Positions 48,421 through 59,268 of a stretch of DNA of 64,000 nucleotides are shown one piece after another (position 1 is the first letter of the stretch; each line of letters begins with the position of its first letter). Where the stretch lies: NCBI RefSeq assembly GCF_001605725.1, contig NZ_CP011530.1:1178001-1242000 (forward strand), read 5' to 3'. The notes beneath the pieces are model-generated. The model was not told the DNA's origin, searched no databases, and was given only the letters and a program-made list of their open reading frames with translations. The position numbers were made by a program, and so were the translations under genes. Source of the DNA: Mycobacteroides immunogenum. GTDB lineage: Bacteria > Actinomycetota > Actinomycetes > Mycobacteriales > Mycobacteriaceae.

Positions 48421-49767
48421 CTAACGCGCGCCGCGGTCCCGCGAGAGCAGGTCGGCAATCGTCTCGCGGCGCACCAACTCCCGTACGCGTCCGTCGCGGA
48501 CCGCGATCACGGGCGGACGGCCGACCAGGTTGTAGGACGAGGCCATGCTGTGGTGGTACGCACCGGTGCACGCGACGGCAAGCACATCGCCCGGGCGCAC
48601 ATCGGACGGCAGGTTCACGTCCCGGGCGATTTCGTCGCCGGATTCGCAGTGTCTACCGGCCACGGTCACCAGCTGCGGCGGCGCAGAGGGGTGCCGGTTG
48701 GCCAGCGCCACACTGTATTTCGCGCCGTACAGAGAAACCCGGGGGTTGTCGCTCATGCCGCCGTCCACGGCCACAAAGGTGCGGCCGCCGGGCTGGGTCT
48801 TGACCGACACCACCCGGTACAGCGTCACGCCCGCACGCGCGGAGATGGCGCGGCCGGGCTCCACGACCACACGTGGGCGCGGGAAGCGCTCCGCCGCGCA
48901 GGCGGCGTCCAGGGCATCGTCGATGAAGTCGCGCAGCTCGGCGAGGTCGAGCTCAGGGTCGCCCGAACGGTAGGGGACACCGTGACCGCCGCCGATGTTG
49001 AGCTCGCCAAGGATCACGCCGTGTTTGGCGCGGATGTCGGCCATCGCGGCGATCATGCGGCGGATGGTCTCGCCGTACAGCGCGCAGTCGGTGACCTGGG
49101 ATCCGATATGGCAATGCAGGCCGACGAGGTTCAGCAGCGGCTGGTCCAGCACCCGGCGGGCGGCTTCGATGGCGTGTCCATCGTGCAGCGGGAATCCGAA
49201 CTTCTGATCGGTGACACCCGTCGTCACCGCCGCATGCCCGTGGATATCGATATCGGGGGTGACTCGCACCAGCACGCGCTGGCGTTTCTTGAGGCGAGTC
49301 GCCAGGAACATGATCTCGGTGTAGGAGTCCACCACGATCCGGCCCACGCCGACGGCGGCGGCATCGCTGAGCTCATCGGGGGTCTTGGCATTGCCGTGCA
49401 TGATGATTCGTTCCGGATCGAATCCGCCCGCGAGGGCCGTGGCCAGTTCGCCGGAGGAGCAGACATCCAGCGAGAGACCCTCCTGGGCCACCCAGCGCGC
49501 GACATCGGCGGTCAGCAGTGCCTTACTGGCGTAGGCGACCTCGATCTCGCGCAGGGTGTGCCGGTAGCGGCGGGCGCGGTGGCGGAAGTCCTCCTCGTCG
49601 AGCACGTACGCCGGGGTGTGGAATTGATCGGCGATTTCCGAGAGCACTGTCTCTCCGACGCACATCCGGCCCTGCTCATCCAGGTGTGTGGTGACCGGCC
49701 ATACGGCCGGGTCGACGCGTGGGCGGGCCACATTGTGTAAGGACGGCAGGAGGTCCAGAAGTGTCAT
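48421..49767 (-). CDS. lysA: Diaminopimelate decarboxylase-like PLP enzyme
   Basis: A 448-residue fold-III PLP decarboxylase. The PLP Lys is in VAYASKALLTADVARW, and further motifs are HGNAKTPDEL, GLHCHIGSQV, NIGGGHGVPY, VEPGRAISARAG and CESGDEIARDV. It should convert meso-diaminopimelate to L-lysine. M. tuberculosis has no such gene here (its lysA lies elsewhere), so this is probably a second copy. The ATG at 49765–49767 was chosen. It is divergent from mfd. Confidence 0.86.
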   Translation of the reverse strand: MTLLDLLPSLHNVARPRVDPAVWPVTTHLDEQGRMCVGETVLSEIADQFHTPAYVLDEEDFRHRARRYRHTLREIEVAYASKALLTADVARWVAQEGLSLDVCSSGELATALAGGFDPERIIMHGNAKTPDELSDAAAVGVGRIVVDSYTEIMFLATRLKKRQRVLVRVTPDIDIHGHAAVTTGVTDQKFGFPLHDGHAIEAARRVLDQPLLNLVGLHCHIGSQVTDCALYGETIRRMIAAMADIRAKHGVILGELNIGGGHGVPYRSGDPELDLAELRDFIDDALDAACAAERFPRPRVVVEPGRAISARAGVTLYRVVSVKTQPGGRTFVAVDGGMSDNPRVSLYGAKYSVALANRHPSAPPQLVTVAGRHCESGDEIARDVNLPSDVRPGDVLAVACTGAYHHSMASSYNLVGRPPVIAVRDGRVRELVRRETIADLLSRDRGAR

Positions 49768-49874
49768 GCATCCACCGTGCTCCCGTGGCGACCGCATGCG
49801 GAGTTTCTTGACGTGGCCTTGACGGCGATGGGCCTGATTTTGTCGAGATCTGGGCGCCGTAGAATGGCATTACC

Positions 49875-52800
49875 ATGACTGTGACTACCCCGCCTCTCGC
49901 CGGGGTGATCCGGACAGCCTTGCGGGACCCCGCATTCGATGTTCTTGCTCCGGCTGTCGCCGCCAAGACGGGCCTCGATCTGACCGCGCCGACGTGTGCA
50001 CGCGCGTTCGTCGTGACGGGTATGGCCGATGCGAGCGATGCGCCCGTTTTGGTTGTGACGGCCACCACCCGCGAGGCCCAAGACCTGGCCGCCGAGCTGC
50101 GCGATGTGTACGGCGACGCGGTGACGCTGCTGCCGTCCTGGGAGACCCTTCCGCACGAGCGGTTGTCACCCGGTGTCGACACGGTGGGTGCGCGGTTGCA
50201 GGTGCTGCACCGGCTGGCCTATCCGGAAGACGCCCGGATGGGGGAACCGCTGCGGGCGGTGGTCACCACGGTCCGTTCGTTGCTGCAGCCGATGTCCCCC
50301 GAACTGTTCGATCTAGAACCGGTGGAGCTCGCTGTCGGCGCCGAGTTGGAGTTCGACGGATTGATCGCCCGCCTGGTCGAGCTCGCCTACACACGGGTGG
50401 ACATGGTGGCCGGCCGCGGCGAGTTCGCGGTGCGCGGCGGCATCCTCGATGTCTTCAGCCCCACGGACGACCATCCGGTGCGTGTCGAGTTCTGGGGCGA
50501 TGAGGTCAGCGAGATGCGCTACTTCGCCGTCGCTGATCAGCGCTCGATCCCCGAGCTGGAGGTCACCTCTGTGCTCGCGATGCCCTGCCGTGAATTGCTG
50601 CTTACCGAGCAGGTGCGCACGCGGGCCGCCGAACTCGCTTCCGCGGCCGGAGTTTCCGGCCATGAAGAAGAGCACCGCCTCGGTGCCGGTGTGGGGGAGA
50701 TGCTCGCCAAGCTGGCGGACGGCATCTGCGTCGACGGCATGGAATCGTTACTGCCCGTGCTGCACTCGGGCCAGCTCACCATGCTCGTCGACCACTTGCC
50801 GGCCAACGCCCCCGTGCTGATCTGCGATCCGGAGAAGGTGCGGACGCGTGCGGCGGACCTGGAGCGCACCGGCCGGGAGTTCCTGGAGGCATCCTGGTCG
50901 GTCGCCGCGATCGGTTCCGACGCACCGATTGATGTGGACGCTCTGGCGGATTCAGGATTCCGTGAGCTCGACGACGTCAAGCACGCGGCTGGTGCGGGCG
51001 GTCATCCGTGGTGGTCGCTGAGCCCGCTGGGCATGGACAACGATCAGGCGGTGGGACTGGCGGTCCGGCCGTCCCCGTCCTCGCGCGGCCATAAGGAGGG
51101 TGCGACAGAGATCTTCGCGATGCTGCGTGCCCACGTGATGACGGGCGGGCGGGCCGCGGTGGTGGCCGCCGGAGCCGGCACCACACACCGGATCATCGAG
51201 CAGCTAGCCGAAACAGAAACCCCGGCAACGTTGTTGGAGCCTGGAGGCGAACCTGTCGAGGGTGTGGTCGGGGTGCTGCGCGGCCATCTCACCGACGGTG
51301 TGGTGCTGACGGGCTCCAACATCGTCATCGTCACCGAGACGGATCTGACCGGCAGCAGGGTAGCGGCCACCGACGGTAAGCGGCTACCGGCCAAGCGCCG
51401 CAATCAGGTTGATCCGCTGGCGCTTTCCGCGGGTGACCTCGTTGTGCACGATCAGCACGGCATCGGCCGATTCGTCGAGATGGTGGAACGCACTGTCGGC
51501 GGAGCGCGCCGGGAATATCTGGTGCTGGAGTATGCGTCGGGTAAGCGCGGCGCAGCGGCCGGTGGGCAGAGTGATCGCCTGTATGTGCCGATGGATTCCC
51601 TGGATCAGCTGTCCCGGTATGTGGGTGGTGAATCGCCCGGCCTGAGCCGGTTGGGCGGCAGCGACTGGGCCAACACCAAGACCAAGGCGCGCAAGGCTGT
51701 CCGCGAGATCGCGGGTGAGCTGGTGGCGCTGTATGCGGCGCGCCAGGCCGCACCGGGGCACGCCTTCGCGCCGGACACCCCGTGGCAGCGCGAGATGGAA
51801 GACGCGTTCGGATTCGTCGAGACCGTCGATCAGATGACCGCCATCACCGAGGTGAAATCGGATATGGAGAAGCCGGTTCCGATGGACCGGGTGGTGTGCG
51901 GCGATGTGGGTTACGGCAAGACCGAAATCGCGGTCCGTGCGGCGTTCAAGGCCGTCCAGGACGGCAAGCAGGTGGCCGTGCTGGTGCCCACCACGCTATT
52001 GGCCGACCAGCATCTGCAGACGTTCACCAATCGCACCGCCGGCTTCCCGGTCAAGGTCGCGGGCCTGTCGCGTTTCACCGATCCGCCGACCTCGAAGCTG
52101 GTTGTCGAGGGAATGGCCGACGGCTCAGTCGATATCGTCATCGGCACGCACCGGCTGCTGCAGACCGGCGTGCGATGGAAAGACCTCGGCCTGGTGATCG
52201 TCGATGAGGAACAGCGGTTCGGCGTGGAGCACAAGGAGCACATCAAGGCGCTGCGCACCCATGTGGACGTTCTCACCATGAGCGCGACGCCGATTCCGCG
52301 CACCCTGGAGATGAGCCTGGCCGGTATCCGCGAGATGTCGACCATCCTGACCCCGCCCGAGGAGCGCTACCCGGTGCTCACCTATGTGGGTCCGCACGAC
52401 GACAAACAGGTGGCGGCGGCACTGCGCCGTGAGTTGTTGCGCGACGGTCAGGCCTTCTATGTGCACAACCGGGTGAGCACCATCGACAAGGCCGCCGCAC
52501 GCATACGCGACCTCGTTCCGGAGGCCAGAGTCGTTGTCGCACACGGTCAAATGCCCGAGGAGATGCTGGAGCGCACTGTCCAGGGATTCTGGAACCGTGA
52601 ATACGACATCCTGGTGTGCACCACCATCATCGAGACCGGTCTGGACATCTCCAACGCCAACACCTTGATCGTGGAACGGGCCGATATCTTCGGATTGTCG
52701 CAGCTACACCAGCTGCGCGGTCGCGTGGGGCGTAGCCGTGAACGCGGCTATGCCTACTTCCTGTATTCCCCCGAGACGCCGCTTACCGAGACCGCCTACG

Positions 52801-53525
52801 ACAGGCTGTCGACGATCGCGCAGAACAACGATCTGGGTGCCGGTATGGCCGTGGCCATGAAAGACCTGGAGATCCGCGGTGCCGGCAATGTGCTCGGCGT
52901 CGAGCAATCCGGGCACGTCGCCGGGGTCGGTTTTGATCTGTACGTACGCCTTGTCGGCGAGGCCGTCGAGGCGTATCGCGCTGCCGCGGACGGTAAGACG
53001 GTGCAGACCGTCGAAGAGCCCAAGGAGGTGCGTATCGACCTGCCTGTCGACGCGCATCTGCCCACCGACTACATCGGCAGCGATCGGCTGCGCCTTGAGG
53101 CATACCGCCGGCTGGCGGCAGCCGCGGATACTGCGCAGATCGGTGCGGCCGTGGAGGAACTCACCGACCGTTACGGGCCGCTGCCGCTGCCGGTGCAGCG
53201 CTTGGTCGCCGTCGCCTCACTGCGATTGCTGTGCCGCGAGATGGGCATCACCGATCTTTCCGTGGTCGGCACCAACATTCGGATACAACCGTTGCCACTC
53301 CTGGATTCAGCGCAGCTGCGACTGAAGCGTTTGCATCCGGCGGCGCAGTATCGTGCCACGACTACCGTTGTGCAGGTTCCTATTCCGCGTGCCGGCGACG
53401 GTGGGGTGGGCTCGGACCGGATTCGCGACCTGGAGCTTGTCCACATGATCGTCGATCTGCTGATCGCATTGTCGGGGCGTCCCGCGGGCAGTGTTGATAT
53501 AACTCCACTGGAGGTGAGCAAATGA
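49875..53525 (+). CDS. mfd: Transcription-repair coupling factor Mfd
   Basis: A 1216-residue protein that removes stalled RNA polymerase at DNA lesions and recruits UvrA. The N-terminal UvrB-like module (to about 350) has [14 protein letters not shown]. The RNA-polymerase-interacting CarD-like domain (~500–600) has [20 protein letters not shown]. The helicase/translocase domain has [16 protein letters not shown] (Walker A), [10 protein letters not shown] (DEEQ) and [17 protein letters not shown]. The C-terminal D7 TRCF domain is present. Confidence 0.97.
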   Translation: MTVTTPPLAGVIRTALRDPAFDVLAPAVAAKTGLDLTAPTCARAFVVTGMADASDAPVLVVTATTREAQDLAAELRDVYGDAVTLLPSWETLPHERLSPGVDTVGARLQVLHRLAYPEDARMGEPLRAVVTTVRSLLQPMSPELFDLEPVELAVGAELEFDGLIARLVELAYTRVDMVAGRGEFAVRGGILDVFSPTDDHPVRVEFWGDEVSEMRYFAVADQRSIPELEVTSVLAMPCRELLLTEQVRTRAAELASAAGVSGHEEEHRLGAGVGEMLAKLADGICVDGMESLLPVLHSGQLTMLVDHLPANAPVLICDPEKVRTRAADLERTGREFLEASWSVAAIGSDAPIDVDALADSGFRELDDVKHAAGAGGHPWWSLSPLGMDNDQAVGLAVRPSPSSRGHKEGATEIFAMLRAHVMTGGRAAVVAAGAGTTHRIIEQLAETETPATLLEPGGEPVEGVVGVLRGHLTDGVVLTGSNIVIVTETDLTGSRVAATDGKRLPAKRRNQVDPLALSAGDLVVHDQHGIGRFVEMVERTVGGARREYLVLEYASGKRGAAAGGQSDRLYVPMDSLDQLSRYVGGESPGLSRLGGSDWANTKTKARKAVREIAGELVALYAARQAAPGHAFAPDTPWQREMEDAFGFVETVDQMTAITEVKSDMEKPVPMDRVVCGDVGYGKTEIAVRAAFKAVQDGKQVAVLVPTTLLADQHLQTFTNRTAGFPVKVAGLSRFTDPPTSKLVVEGMADGSVDIVIGTHRLLQTGVRWKDLGLVIVDEEQRFGVEHKEHIKALRTHVDVLTMSATPIPRTLEMSLAGIREMSTILTPPEERYPVLTYVGPHDDKQVAAALRRELLRDGQAFYVHNRVSTIDKAAARIRDLVPEARVVVAHGQMPEEMLERTVQGFWNREYDILVCTTIIETGLDISNANTLIVERADIFGLSQLHQLRGRVGRSRERGYAYFLYSPETPLTETAYDRLSTIAQNNDLGAGMAVAMKDLEIRGAGNVLGVEQSGHVAGVGFDLYVRLVGEAVEAYRAAADGKTVQTVEEPKEVRIDLPVDAHLPTDYIGSDRLRLEAYRRLAAAADTAQIGAAVEELTDRYGPLPLPVQRLVAVASLRLLCREMGITDLSVVGTNIRIQPLPLLDSAQLRLKRLHPAAQYRATTTVVQVPIPRAGDGGVGSDRIRDLELVHMIVDLLIALSGRPAGSVDITPLEVSK

Positions 53526-54568
53526 CCGTGATACTCGTCGACCCGCGCCATCCGTCGATGGTTCCGGTAGAGGCCGTCACGTTGCTCGCCGGAGATCTGC
53601 AGTACACCGAGGAACTTCCGGTTCGGCTGGCGTGGTCGCTGTCGACCGCGCGCCCGGTGTACATCGGCGAGGATGCTCCTGCGCTGCTGTCCTCCGATCC
53701 GGACCATCCTGAGGTTCGCGCCCGGATCAAGGCGGGCGCCTCGGTCATCGCGCCGCCTGCGCGTCAGGGCGAAAAGCTCATCGACGCGGTGGCGGTGATG
53801 GATCGGCTGCGGGCAAATGGGCCGTGGGAGAGCACCCAGACCCATGATTCGTTGCGGCGGTATCTGCTCGAAGAGACGTACGAGCTGTTCGACGCGGTGC
53901 GCACCGGTGACGCCGACGAGCTGCGCGAAGAGCTGGGTGATGTGTTGCTGCAGGTGCTCTTTCACGCGCGCATCGCAGAGGACGCTCCGGAGCACCCGTT
54001 CAATATCGACGATGTCGCCGAGACGCTGCTGAACAAGTTGGGCAATCGCATTCCCGTCCTCCTCGGTGCCGGCGGCGATACCGCCACGATCTCCCTGGAA
54101 GAGCAGCTGGCTCAATGGGAAGAGCGCAAGGCCGAGGAGAAGAAGGACCGGGACTCCTGCCTGGACGGCATATCTAGCAGCCAGCCGGCGCTCGCGCTGA
54201 CGCAGAAGGTGCTGGGCCGCGTCACGGCCGCGGGCCTGCCCACGGAGCTGATTCCCGCGCAGTTGCTCTCGGTGCGTATCGAGCTTGACGGTGACGCCGA
54301 AAACCAGCTGCGTGCCGATGCCTTGGAGTTCATGGACACCGTGCGGCGTGCCGAGAAAGACATTCTCGTGGGCCGCCGCGGCGACGATGTGGCCGCCGAA
54401 CTGGACCTCAGTGATCTACGCGAGGTGAGCGCCGAAGAATGGCACGCGCATTGGTTGCGGGGCCCCGCGGAACCCGTTGCGACCGGGGATGCCGAACTGG
54501 CTGCCGAGGACCAGCAGCCCGATGTGCATGACGAGGCCGCGGATTCCGACCGGTCGCAGAGCGCCTAG
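53522..54568 (+). CDS. mazG: Nucleoside triphosphate pyrophosphohydrolase MazG
   Basis: A 348-residue protein. The MazG domain has the metal-binding motifs [12 protein letters not shown] and [22 protein letters not shown]. The N-terminal ~85 residues form the mycobacterial extension. It hydrolyses non-canonical or oxidised NTPs such as 5-OH-dCTP. It overlaps the mfd stop by 4 bp (ATGA) and has an acidic Gln/Asp-rich C-terminal tail. Confidence 0.94.
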   Translation: MTVILVDPRHPSMVPVEAVTLLAGDLQYTEELPVRLAWSLSTARPVYIGEDAPALLSSDPDHPEVRARIKAGASVIAPPARQGEKLIDAVAVMDRLRANGPWESTQTHDSLRRYLLEETYELFDAVRTGDADELREELGDVLLQVLFHARIAEDAPEHPFNIDDVAETLLNKLGNRIPVLLGAGGDTATISLEEQLAQWEERKAEEKKDRDSCLDGISSSQPALALTQKVLGRVTAAGLPTELIPAQLLSVRIELDGDAENQLRADALEFMDTVRRAEKDILVGRRGDDVAAELDLSDLREVSAEEWHAHWLRGPAEPVATGDAELAAEDQQPDVHDEAADSDRSQSA

Positions 54569-54596
54569 CTCGGGCACTTCTTAGCTACGCTCGCCG

Positions 54597-54616
54597 CGGG
54601 CGGGACTTTACGCCCG
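54597..54616 (+). terminator. Weak hairpin after mazG
   Basis: CGGGCG (54597–54602) and CGCCCG (54611–54616) form a 6-bp stem with an 8-nt loop, about 30 nt downstream of the mazG stop. There is no U-tract. It may terminate the mfd–mazG transcript. Confidence 0.35.
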
Positions 54617-54658
54617 ACGCGCAGGGACAATTGCCCTTCGGGGTATTTGCACAGGGTA

Positions 54659-54677
54659 TTAGGGGTGCCATACCTTA
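54659..54677. promoter_or_regulatory. Candidate iron box before the EfeU-EfeO fusion
   Basis: TTAGGGGTGCCATACCTTA has IdeR-like outer half-sites (TTAGG…CCTTA) but a diverged centre. It ends 5 nt before the GTG at 54683, so a start at 54683 with the box in the promoter is plausible. The match is partial. Confidence 0.4.
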
Positions 54678-54682
54678 TCTGC

Positions 54683-56734
54683 GTGGTCTTGTCAGACGCG
54701 ATTCCGAACCTGCTCATCGGCCTGCGCGAGGGGCTAGAAGCGGGCCTTGTGGTGAGCATTTTGCTTGCCGCCGTTCACCGGTCCTCGCTTGCGGTGCGGG
54801 GCCGCCGCGCCACCGCGCCGATATGGCTGGGCGTGCTCGGCGCGTTGACGGTGTCGGCGAGCTTCGCGGCGGTACTCAATTCCACCACGAGCTCGCTGAG
54901 TGCCATCGGCCAAGACGTGGTGGGCGGGCTGCTCAGCATTCTGGCGGTCGGGCTGGTCACCGCGATGATCTTCTGGATGTCGCGCACGGCCGCAAATCTG
55001 TCCGGCGAACTGTCCGGCAAGGTCGAGCATGCCCTGGTCCTGGGGGCGGGTGCACTTGCGCTGACCGCCTTCTTGGCGGTTGCCCGCGAAGGTCTGGAGA
55101 CCACGCTGTTCTTCTGGACCGCGGCCAAGGCGGCCGGTGAGACCACCGGTCCGGTGATCGGTGGCGCCATCGGTCTGACGATCGCCGTGGCGTTGTGCTG
55201 GCTGCTGTACCGGCGTGCGGTGCGACTGAATCTCAAGGTGTTCTTCACCCGTACGGCCATCGTCCTGATCGTGATCGCCGCCGGCATCCTGGCCTACGGC
55301 GTCGGCGATCTGCAGACCGCGGGCTGGCTGCCCGGACACTCCTGGTACGCGTTCGACCTGAGCCAACAGATATCCGCGGACTCGTGGTGGGTAACCATCA
55401 TCACCGGCATCACACAGCTCACGCCCCGGATGACGGTGCTGCAGGTGCTGGCCTGGGTCGGATACCTGGTCCTGGTCATCCCGGCGTTCATGCGAGTGTC
55501 GCGGATGGCTCCTGCGCCGGCCGAAGCCGATGCCGACGAGGAACCGTCCGCGTTCGCACGGGTGATCGGACAACGTCCGGTCGCGGTCGCGGCGGTCATC
55601 GTGGTGGTGCCCGCGCTGCTGGCCGCGGCCGTCATCGCGATCCTGCCCGCCGCCAATCACGACGCCGGGGTCCGGGTGACGGTCACCGCGGACGGATGCG
55701 CCGACGACTGGAAATCGGCCCGTTCCGGGTTGCAAACGTTCACCGTGCAGAACAAATCAGGCAAGACGGGTGAGATCAATCTCGTCGATGCCAACAACGG
55801 AGTGGTCGCCGAGATCGAGACGCTGGGTCCGTCCACGAGTGCCACCATGACGGCCGCGCTGTCCAACGGGACCTACAAGTTCGCGTGTCTCATGGCCGGT
55901 GAACCGGTCAAATACTCGGCGGCTCAACAAGTCAGCGGTGATTCGGTTCCTGGCGCGCCGCAACCGGTCGTGCGTGTGACCGAAGAGGATCTCAAGGCTC
56001 CCATGCAGGCATACCAGCGCTATGCCGACGATCTGTTGGGTGTGTTGGGCGGGCAGGCCCGGACCGTGCGAAACGATCTGGCGTCCGGCAATAGCGAGGC
56101 CGCGAAGAAGGATTGGGTTCCGGCGATTCTGACCTGGAACCGGATCGGTGCCGCCTACGGCAGTTTCAAGGATTATGGAGACGCCATCGCCGGGCTGCCC
56201 CACGGCCTGCCGGACGGTGTCGATGACCCTGATTTCAAAGGGTTACGCCGCCTGGAGTACGGGCTGTGGCACGGCCAACCGGCGGCGGTGCTCACTCCGG
56301 TCGCCGATCAACTGGTGGCCACCATCGACACGCTGCGCGCCCATCTGTCGGATGTGATGACCGATCCGGCCGACCAGACCAAGCGGCCTCACGAAATCCT
56401 GGAGGACACCCTGCGCTTCCAGCTCATGGGCTTCACGAATCAGGGTGCGGGCACCGAATACCAGGAGGCGGCCGCGGCCGTCGAGGCCACCCGGGCGGTG
56501 CTCGGGCAGTTCGCGCCGCTGGTCACCGCGCGTGCGCCGAAACTGATCGGCGAAAGCACCTCTCGGCTTGCGGAGCTGGATGCCGCGCTCAAGGGCACGC
56601 AGCAGGATGGCCGCTGGCGGCCCCTCGCGCAGGTACCGCTGCGGGAGCGCCAGTCGGTCAACGCGGCGCTCGGCAACGCACTCGAGAAGCTTGCGTCGGT
56701 GCCGCTGCTCATCGAACTTCCGCCGAGCCGTTGA
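54683..56734 (+). CDS. efeU: EfeU-EfeO fusion, ferrous iron transporter
   Basis: About 683 residues. The N-terminal ~270 residues are an FTR1/EfeU permease with both REGxE iron motifs (IGLREGLEAG and VAREGLETTLFF) in seven helices. An eighth helix (VAAVIVVVPALLAAAVIAIL) leads to an EfeO cupredoxin domain (VTADGC, FACLMAG) and an imelysin/M75 domain from about 440. The usual M75 HxxE is altered: GLRRLEYGLW here, where the split copy has GYHRLEKDLW. Start is uncertain: GTG 54683 fits the family N-terminus (LSDAIPNLLIGLREG), but GTG 54665 and TTG 54647 are in frame. It is followed 17 bp later by efeB. Confidence 0.88.
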   Translation: MVLSDAIPNLLIGLREGLEAGLVVSILLAAVHRSSLAVRGRRATAPIWLGVLGALTVSASFAAVLNSTTSSLSAIGQDVVGGLLSILAVGLVTAMIFWMSRTAANLSGELSGKVEHALVLGAGALALTAFLAVAREGLETTLFFWTAAKAAGETTGPVIGGAIGLTIAVALCWLLYRRAVRLNLKVFFTRTAIVLIVIAAGILAYGVGDLQTAGWLPGHSWYAFDLSQQISADSWWVTIITGITQLTPRMTVLQVLAWVGYLVLVIPAFMRVSRMAPAPAEADADEEPSAFARVIGQRPVAVAAVIVVVPALLAAAVIAILPAANHDAGVRVTVTADGCADDWKSARSGLQTFTVQNKSGKTGEINLVDANNGVVAEIETLGPSTSATMTAALSNGTYKFACLMAGEPVKYSAAQQVSGDSVPGAPQPVVRVTEEDLKAPMQAYQRYADDLLGVLGGQARTVRNDLASGNSEAAKKDWVPAILTWNRIGAAYGSFKDYGDAIAGLPHGLPDGVDDPDFKGLRRLEYGLWHGQPAAVLTPVADQLVATIDTLRAHLSDVMTDPADQTKRPHEILEDTLRFQLMGFTNQGAGTEYQEAAAAVEATRAVLGQFAPLVTARAPKLIGESTSRLAELDAALKGTQQDGRWRPLAQVPLRERQSVNAALGNALEKLASVPLLIELPPSR

Positions 56735-56751
56735 CCAAGGAGTCGCGCAAC

Positions 56752-57978
56752 ATGGATGTCAATCGCAGGAATTTCCTTCGCGGCGCCGCGGTAGGCGCCG
56801 CAGGCACGGCGATCACGGGGGCGGCGCTGGTCAAGGGTGCCGAGATCGACGCGAACGCGGCAGCGGTGTCCGCGCCGCCCAGCCGGTATCCGTTCCATGG
56901 GGCGCATCAATCGGGAATTCTGGTGCCGCCGCCGGCCGAGAAACAGAACTTCGCGTGCCACGTGGCCTTTGACGTGACCTCGAAGAACAAGGATGCGGTG
57001 GTTGCCGCGTTCAAGACGCTCACCGCGCGTGCGCGGTTCCTGTGCGATGGCGGCACCCCGCCCGAGCTCGGCATCGGTGAGCCGCCCGCCGACAGCGCGG
57101 TGTTGGGTCCCGTGGTCGAATCCGATGGTTTGACGGTGACGGTCGCGCTCGGGGCGAGCCTGTTCGATGGGCGGTTCGGACTGGCGGATCGCAAGCCCGC
57201 GAAGCTCAAGCCGATGACGGTGTTTCCCAACGACTTTCCCGAAGCGGCATGGTCACACGGCGATCTGCTGGTGCAGCTGTGCGCGCATAATCCGGACACC
57301 GTGCATCACGCGCTGCGCGATATCACCCGCGCGGTTCGCGGCGATCTGCAGATGCGCTGGCGCATAGAGGGATACAACTCGCCGCCGCGCCCGTCGGGAA
57401 CCGGGCGCAATCTTCTCGGGTTCAAAGACGGCACCGCCAACCCGGTGTCCGGCGACGCCGAGAACCTGGTGTGGGTCGGCGACGGCGAACCGGCCTGGAC
57501 CGCCGGGGGCACCTACATGGTGGTGCGATTGATCCGGATGATGGTCGAGTTCTGGGACCGTGTCTCCATCAACGAGCAGGAGCGCATGTTCGGCCGCCGC
57601 CGTGACAGTGGCGCGCCGCTGGACGGCAACAACGAGTTCGACACACCCAACTACGCGACCGATGCCGAAGGCAAGACCATTCCGCTCGACGCCCACATCA
57701 GGCTGGCAAATCCGCGTACCACCGCGACGGACAATCAGCGGCTGGTGCGTCGCTCCTACAACTACGACCTGGGCGTTGATCTGAATGGCAACATGCAGTC
57801 GGGCCACGTCTTCGTCTGTTACCAGCAGGATGTGGAGCGCCAGTTCGAGACGGTACAGAACCGGCTCAACGACGAGCCGCTGATCGACTACGTGCAGCCG
57901 TTCGGTGGTGGGTACTTCTTTGCCTTGCCCGGTATCGCCGATGAGAACGATTGGTACGGCAGGGCTTTACTCGGCTAG
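56752..57978 (+). CDS. efeB: EfeB-type dye-decolorizing peroxidase, copy 1
   Basis: A 408-residue DyP haem peroxidase exported by Tat: NRRNFLRGAAVG at residues 4–15, then a hydrophobic core and an ANA-like cleavage site. The DyP GxxDG motif is in LLGFKDGTANP, the proximal haem His in PLDAHIRLANPR, and AGGTYMVVRLIRM is conserved. It supplies the peroxidase component of the EFE system, acting on periplasmic haem or Fe(II). An AGGAG ribosome binding site precedes the ATG at 56752; same operon as the EfeU-EfeO fusion. Confidence 0.93.
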   Translation: MDVNRRNFLRGAAVGAAGTAITGAALVKGAEIDANAAAVSAPPSRYPFHGAHQSGILVPPPAEKQNFACHVAFDVTSKNKDAVVAAFKTLTARARFLCDGGTPPELGIGEPPADSAVLGPVVESDGLTVTVALGASLFDGRFGLADRKPAKLKPMTVFPNDFPEAAWSHGDLLVQLCAHNPDTVHHALRDITRAVRGDLQMRWRIEGYNSPPRPSGTGRNLLGFKDGTANPVSGDAENLVWVGDGEPAWTAGGTYMVVRLIRMMVEFWDRVSINEQERMFGRRRDSGAPLDGNNEFDTPNYATDAEGKTIPLDAHIRLANPRTTATDNQRLVRRSYNYDLGVDLNGNMQSGHVFVCYQQDVERQFETVQNRLNDEPLIDYVQPFGGGYFFALPGIADENDWYGRALLG

Positions 57979-57983
57979 CCGGT

Positions 57984-59243
57984 TCAGCCGAAGAGTTCCT
58001 GGCCCCAGTACTCCTTGGGGCCCAGGCCCGGTGGGCAGGCGAAGATGGCCGAACCGGTGTGCAGGATGTACTCGTTGAGGGCGTCCGAGGTGGCCAGCTT
58101 GCGCTGCATGGGAATGAATTGATTCTGCGGATTGCGCATGAAGGCGATGAAGAACAGCCCGGCATCCAGGTGCCCGAAACCGTCTGATCCGTCGGTGAAG
58201 TTGTAGCCGCGGCGCAGGATTTCGATGCCGCCCAGCTCCTCGGCCGAGGCCAACCGCACATGCGCGTCCACATCGAGCAGCGGTTCACCGTCGGGTTTCT
58301 TGCCAGTGAAATCGATGGCCGCGAATTCGTCGCCTTGGCCGATGGGCGCGCCGGATCCCTTGGCGCGCCCGATGACTCGTTCCTGTTCGGTGAGGACCGT
58401 GCGGTCCCAGCTTTCGATCAGCATGCGAATGCGCCGCGCGACCAGATAGGTGCCGCCCGCCATCCAATCGGGATTGTCGCCCTTGGCCACCCAGACGCTG
58501 GCGTCGACCTTGGCGGTGTCCTCGGCCTTGATGTTGCGGGTACCGTCCTTGAAACCGAACAGGTTTCGCGGCGTCGCCTGTGATCGGCTGGTCGAGGAGG
58601 TGCGGCCGAATCCGAGCTGCGACCACTTGACCGCGACGGTGCCGAAGCCCACGCGCGCCAGATTGCGGATCGCGTGCACCGCGACCTGAGGGTCGTCGGC
58701 ACAGGCCTGGATGCAGATATCGCCGCCGCAGCGCGCCGGATCAAGTTTCTCGTTGCGGAACTTCGGCAGTTCCTGCAACGGTGGCGGCAGCTTGTCGGCG
58801 ACACCGAATCGGTCCACCCCGCCCTTGCGGAAAAACGATGGCCCGAAGCCGATCGTCAGTGTCAGAGCGGAGGCCGCCAGATCCAGGGCTTCGCCGGTAT
58901 CCGTGGGCGGTGAGTACGGATTGCCCTCTATCGCGCCGCCGGGTGTGGTCTCCTGGCCCTGAGTCATCCGCTCGGCCATCTCGGTCCACTGGCGCAGCAT
59001 GGCCTGGACCTCGCCGCGAGTGGCGTTGGGCATGATGTCAAAGGCGCAGAAGTGCATCCGGTCCTGCGCCGGGGTGACGACCCCGGCCTGATGGTCGCCG
59101 CGGAACGGGACCTTGACGTTGACCGGGCCGGTGCCGGCCGCGCTCGCACGGCCACCCAACACTCCCGCCCCGGCGGCGCCGGCGACGGCGGCGGTGACTC
59201 CCGCCGCGCCCAGCAGCTTGCGACGGTTGAACCCGCTGCTCAT
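57984..59243 (-). CDS. efeB: EfeB-type dye-decolorizing peroxidase, copy 2
   Basis: A 419-residue DyP peroxidase with Tat signal NRRKLLGAAGVTAAVAG. It has the GxxDG motif in LFGFKDGTRNI, the proximal His in DVDAHVRLASAE, and AGGTYLVARRIRM. It is more like classical EfeB than copy 1 (full-length N-terminal region with FRGDHQAGVVTPAQDRMHF). It is convergent with copy 1, 5 bp apart at their stops, and last in the efeU–efeO–efeB operon. The ATG at 59241–59243 was chosen. Confidence 0.93.
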   Translation of the reverse strand: MSSGFNRRKLLGAAGVTAAVAGAAGAGVLGGRASAAGTGPVNVKVPFRGDHQAGVVTPAQDRMHFCAFDIMPNATRGEVQAMLRQWTEMAERMTQGQETTPGGAIEGNPYSPPTDTGEALDLAASALTLTIGFGPSFFRKGGVDRFGVADKLPPPLQELPKFRNEKLDPARCGGDICIQACADDPQVAVHAIRNLARVGFGTVAVKWSQLGFGRTSSTSRSQATPRNLFGFKDGTRNIKAEDTAKVDASVWVAKGDNPDWMAGGTYLVARRIRMLIESWDRTVLTEQERVIGRAKGSGAPIGQGDEFAAIDFTGKKPDGEPLLDVDAHVRLASAEELGGIEILRRGYNFTDGSDGFGHLDAGLFFIAFMRNPQNQFIPMQRKLATSDALNEYILHTGSAIFACPPGLGPKEYWGQELFG

Positions 59244-59268
59244 GCCGGGTTCTCTGCGCGCGAGCCGC

